From contig CALAZI010000075.1 of assembly GCA_937895955.1 (NCBI GenBank), positions 1 to 64,000 of the forward strand: a stretch of DNA of 64,000 nt, in the 5' to 3' direction. Positions 61,411-64,000 of the stretch are shown here, piece by piece; the first letter of the stretch is position 1, and each line of letters starts with the position of its first letter. The DNA comes from an uncultured Alphaproteobacteria bacterium (GTDB taxonomy: Bacteria > Pseudomonadota > Alphaproteobacteria > Caulobacterales > Parvularculaceae). The notes beneath the pieces were generated by a model. That model was not told where the DNA came from, did not search any database, and was given only the letters and a program-made list of their open reading frames with translations. A program made the position numbers and the translations under genes.

Positions 61411-62882
61411 GCCGCTTCTTCGTCCATCTTGACCTTGTGACCCCAAAGACGGTGAACATGCCAGAGCACGTCTTCCTTGGTCTTCGGGTCGAGATTTCGC
61501 GCCGCATGCACTTCATGGCGAAGCGCGATCATGCGATCGCCTTCAAGGTCGGCTGAAACGACCTGAATGTTCGGCTCATGCATGCCGAGATCATATTGGC
61601 GCGCGAGGCGTTCGCGCAGTTTCCGAAAGCCCATTTCGTCGTGGATCGCCTCGACCTCGTAATGCGCTTCCTTCGAATCGTCATGCAACGCGAAGAGGCG
61701 GAAATCGCGCATCACTTTCGGCGACAGGAATTGCAGGAGGAAACTCTCGTCGCGATAATTCGCCCAGGCGTCTTTCAGAACCTCGCGCCAGTCGCCCTTG
61801 CCCGCGAAGTCCGGAAACCATTCGCGATCTTCATCCGTCGGATCGGTCGAAATGCGCTTGATATCCTCCATCATCGCGAAGCCGAGCGCATAGGGATTGA
61901 TGCCGGAATAGCGCGGATCGTCGAAATCAGGCTGGAAAACGACGGAGGAATGCGAATGGAGAAACTCCATGATCGAACCTTCATTGATAAGGCCCTTATC
62001 GTAGAGCGCATGCATGATGTAATGATGCACGAAAGTCGCGCATCCTTCGTTCATCACCTTCGTTTGCTTTTGCGGATAGAAATATTGCGAGATGTTGCGG
62101 ACGATGCGGACAAGCTCCCGCTGCCAGGGTTTCAGGACCGGCGATGCTTTCTCGATGAAATAGAGAAGATTTTCTTCCGGCAGCTTGATGTTGCGAACTT
62201 CAAGCTGGCGTTCTTCGGCTTCGTCGTCGGGCTCTTCCGTCGTCGGCAAGGTGCGCCAGATATCGTTGAAAGTGCGCTGTTCATGTTCAGCCCTTGCGAC
62301 GGCGCGGGCGAGCTTGTCGGCCTCTGAAAGGCGCGGCGGGCGGTTGTAGCGGAAGACGCCCTGATCCATCAGCGCGTGCGCGCTGTCGAGAATCTTCTCG
62401 ACCTCCTCAAACCCGTATTCGTCCTCGCATTTCGAAATATATTTCTTCGCGAAGTCGAGATAGGGAAGAATGCCCTCGGCGTCCGTCCACTGCCTGAAGA
62501 GATAATTGTTCTTGAAGAAATGATTGTGTCCGAAGGAGGCGTGCGCCATGACGAGCGCCTGCATCGTCATCGTGTTCTCTTCCATCAGATAGGCGATGCA
62601 GGGATCGGAATTGATGACGATCTCATAGGCGAGACCCGTATAGCCCTTCTGATACATCATCTGGTCGCGCGCGAAATGTTTGCCGAACGACCAGTGGCGA
62701 TACATCAGCGGCATGCCGTGCGAGGAATAGGCGTCGAGCATCTGCTCGGAGGAGATGATCTCGATCTGGTTCGGATAGACGTTTAGCCCGAGATCATTGA
62801 GCGCGATCTCTTCGATGGCGTTGTAAGTCGCTTTCAGTCGATCGAACGACCATTCGCTATCGGTGAAGAGGAGGGTGCTCAC
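61407..62882 (-). CDS. SpoVR-family protein
   Basis: A 491-residue SpoVR/YcgB-type protein of unknown biochemistry, common with PrkA kinase and YeaH in stress and stationary-phase clusters. Start is GTG 62882, overlapping the YeaH stop by 4 bp (GTGA). Family features: HGMPLMYRHWSFGKHFARDQ, YTGLAYEIVINSDPCIAYLM, FGHNHFFKNNYLF, NEGCATFVHHYIMHALYDKG and FGFAMMEDIKR-type HNPYALGFAMMEDIKRI (here NPYALGFAMMEDIKRI). The repeated His/Glu motifs suggest a metal site. The name comes from Bacillus sporulation, but this host is not a sporeformer. Confidence 0.93.
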   Translation of the reverse strand: MSTLLFTDSEWSFDRLKATYNAIEEIALNDLGLNVYPNQIEIISSEQMLDAYSSHGMPLMYRHWSFGKHFARDQMMYQKGYTGLAYEIVINSDPCIAYLMEENTMTMQALVMAHASFGHNHFFKNNYLFRQWTDAEGILPYLDFAKKYISKCEDEYGFEEVEKILDSAHALMDQGVFRYNRPPRLSEADKLARAVARAEHEQRTFNDIWRTLPTTEEPDDEAEERQLEVRNIKLPEENLLYFIEKASPVLKPWQRELVRIVRNISQYFYPQKQTKVMNEGCATFVHHYIMHALYDKGLINEGSIMEFLHSHSSVVFQPDFDDPRYSGINPYALGFAMMEDIKRISTDPTDEDREWFPDFAGKGDWREVLKDAWANYRDESFLLQFLSPKVMRDFRLFALHDDSKEAHYEVEAIHDEMGFRKLRERLARQYDLGMHEPNIQVVSADLEGDRMIALRHEVHAARNLDPKTKEDVLWHVHRLWGHKVKMDEEAA

Positions 62883-64000
62883 GCCGCCTCCCGCGCGTTC
62901 TTGGCGAACAGCTCTCTGAAGACCGGGAAAATGTCCGACGGCTTGGCGATGCGCGTTTGCGCGAATGTCTTCCATTTCGGCGCGAAGGTGCGATAGGCGC
63001 GCCAAAGTTCAGCGCCTGAATCCTTGTCGGAAAAGACTTCAAGTTCGCGTTCGTCGAGAATTTCGATATAGGCGTAATACTGGCTGATCGGCATCACGTC
63101 TTCATTGAGCATTTCAACGCAGCGCTTGGCGTCGCCCGATTGCGTATAGCCGTCGGAGGCTTGAGCGACATAGATGTTCCATTCGCCCGCCGGATAACGC
63201 TCCTTCTGCACTTCCAGCATTTTTTCAAGCGCGGTTGAAACGACCGTGCCGCCCGACTGGCGCGAATAGAAAAAGGTTTCTTCATCGACCTCTTCGGCGT
63301 GATGCGTGTGGCGGATGAAGACGACGTCGACGCGCTCGTAACGGCGTTTCAGGAACAGGTAGAGCAACATGTAAAAGCGCTTGGCGAGGTCTTTCTCGCG
63401 CTCGCCCATCGAACCGGAGACGTCCATCAGGCAGAACATGACAGCGGCGGTCGTCGGCACCGGCGTCGGCTCATAGGCGTTGTAGCGAACGTCCAGGGGG
63501 TCGATGAACGGCGCCCAGCGGCGGCGCGCCTCCATTTCTTCAAGCTTGATCAACAGCGCTTTCTTTTCGGCGATCTCGCCTTCGCCCGGAAAGGCGATGC
63601 GCTCAAGTTCAAAGAGGCGCTCTTTCAACTCGTTGACTTCGCGCGTCGACGGGCGCTTCAGCGCAAGGCGGCGGCCATGCGCGTTCCGCATCGTGCGTAT
63701 GAGGTTGAGGTTTGTCGGCGATCCGGCGACGGTGATGCCGGCGCGCCGATAGGCGGTCGCTTTCGTTTCTTTCAGCGTCCGCTTGACGAGATTGGGAAGC
63801 TCAAGGTCTTCAAAGAAGATGTCGAGAAACTCTTCCTGCGTCAGCGTGAACTGGAACTGGTCTTCGCTCTCGCCGGAATCGGCGGCGTCCTTGCCCTGGC
63901 CCTTGCCGCCCTGTTTCGGCGGCTTCTTGATGCGGTCGCCGACGCCGAATTCCTTGTTGCCGGGCGCGACATAATCGCGCTCGCCGCTTTCGGGGTTCAG
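62879..64000 (-). CDS. yeaH: YeaH/YhbH-family VWA-like protein (5' end outside window)
   Basis: Open frame from the window edge to TGA at 62879, so the N-terminus is missing. Reading from the edge gives ERDYVAPGNKEFGVGDRIKK and a Lys/Gly/Gln-rich linker, then LTQEEFLDIFFEDLELPNLV, a typical DUF444 opening, which shows that the Met at 63691 is internal. The VWA-like MIDAS is FCLMDVSGSMGEREKD, with FIRHTHHAEEVDEETFFY and QSGGTVVSTALEKM following. Acts with SpoVR and the kinase PrkA in known clusters; prkA would be expected just beyond the edge. Overlaps spoVR by 4 bp. Confidence 0.93.
   Translation of the reverse strand: MNPESGERDYVAPGNKEFGVGDRIKKPPKQGGKGQGKDAADSGESEDQFQFTLTQEEFLDIFFEDLELPNLVKRTLKETKATAYRRAGITVAGSPTNLNLIRTMRNAHGRRLALKRPSTREVNELKERLFELERIAFPGEGEIAEKKALLIKLEEMEARRRWAPFIDPLDVRYNAYEPTPVPTTAAVMFCLMDVSGSMGEREKDLAKRFYMLLYLFLKRRYERVDVVFIRHTHHAEEVDEETFFYSRQSGGTVVSTALEKMLEVQKERYPAGEWNIYVAQASDGYTQSGDAKRCVEMLNEDVMPISQYYAYIEILDERELEVFSDKDSGAELWRAYRTFAPKWKTFAQTRIAKPSDIFPVFRELFAKNAREAA

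Overview
The window is a contiguous, high-GC, gene-dense stretch of a chromosome from an alphaproteobacterium, probably in the Caulobacterales/Parvularculales neighbourhood. The case rests on a GcrA cell-cycle regulator, a PhaR/PhaA/PhaB polyhydroxyalkanoate set, an ffh-rpsP pair, DUF4908 and PilZ proteins, an ScfR-type regulator next to isocitrate lyase, and an exosortase/EPS locus. Species cannot be fixed from the sequence alone. No rRNA, tRNA, CRISPR array, prophage or insertion sequence was recognised.

Layout. 1-3.5 kb: PEP carboxykinase (3' end at the window edge) and a secreted M28 peptidase. 3.6-12.5 kb: an exosortase-linked exopolysaccharide island. It holds a small accessory-like membrane protein, a divergent secreted protein with a PEP-CTERM-like tail, and an eight-gene run (GT4, GT2, EpsD-like, EpsF-like Wzz protein, EpsG-like ATPase homologue, exosortase, EpsI, GT2) in which most genes overlap by 4 bp. 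12.6-19.8 kb: MscS channel, lipoprotein, tandem PilZ protein, S9 peptidase, SLC1-type symporter. 19.9-22 kb: a compound hairpin repeat, ffh, rpsP and a good terminator. 22-26.7 kb: DUF4349 lipoprotein, a tiny lipoprotein, BCCT transporter, PQQ sugar dehydrogenase, small membrane protein. 26.7-32.8 kb: rimO, DUF885, phoR, phoU, phoB. 32.8-36.2 kb: gcrA (minus), an orphan ABC-2 permease, then hslO-ppk2. 36.2-40.8 kb: FkbM methyltransferase, GT2, ScfR-type regulator, divergent aceA. 40.8-46 kb: Sel1-like protein, glycerophosphodiesterase, then yidD-ATP-grasp-thrS. 46.1-51.6 kb: a second glycosyltransferase island with two GT39 membrane enzymes and a DPM-like GT2. 52-56.5 kb: GGDEF/EAL protein, phaR, phaAB. 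56.6-64 kb: secreted proteins, creA, gloB, a methyltransferase, tyrA, and a SpoVR-YeaH pair truncated by the window end.

How the genes fit together. The EPS island pairs polysaccharide assembly with a protein-sorting exosortase. Its tyrosine-kinase-like member has lost both the P-loop and the Walker B aspartate. c-di-GMP effectors (tandem PilZ, EAL) lie in the same window and could tune surface polymer production, but that is inference. Phosphate and polyphosphate functions cluster (phoR-phoU-phoB without pst genes; ppk2 translationally coupled to Hsp33). Carbon storage and C2 metabolism are represented by phaAB/phaR, aceA with its likely regulator, and pckA.
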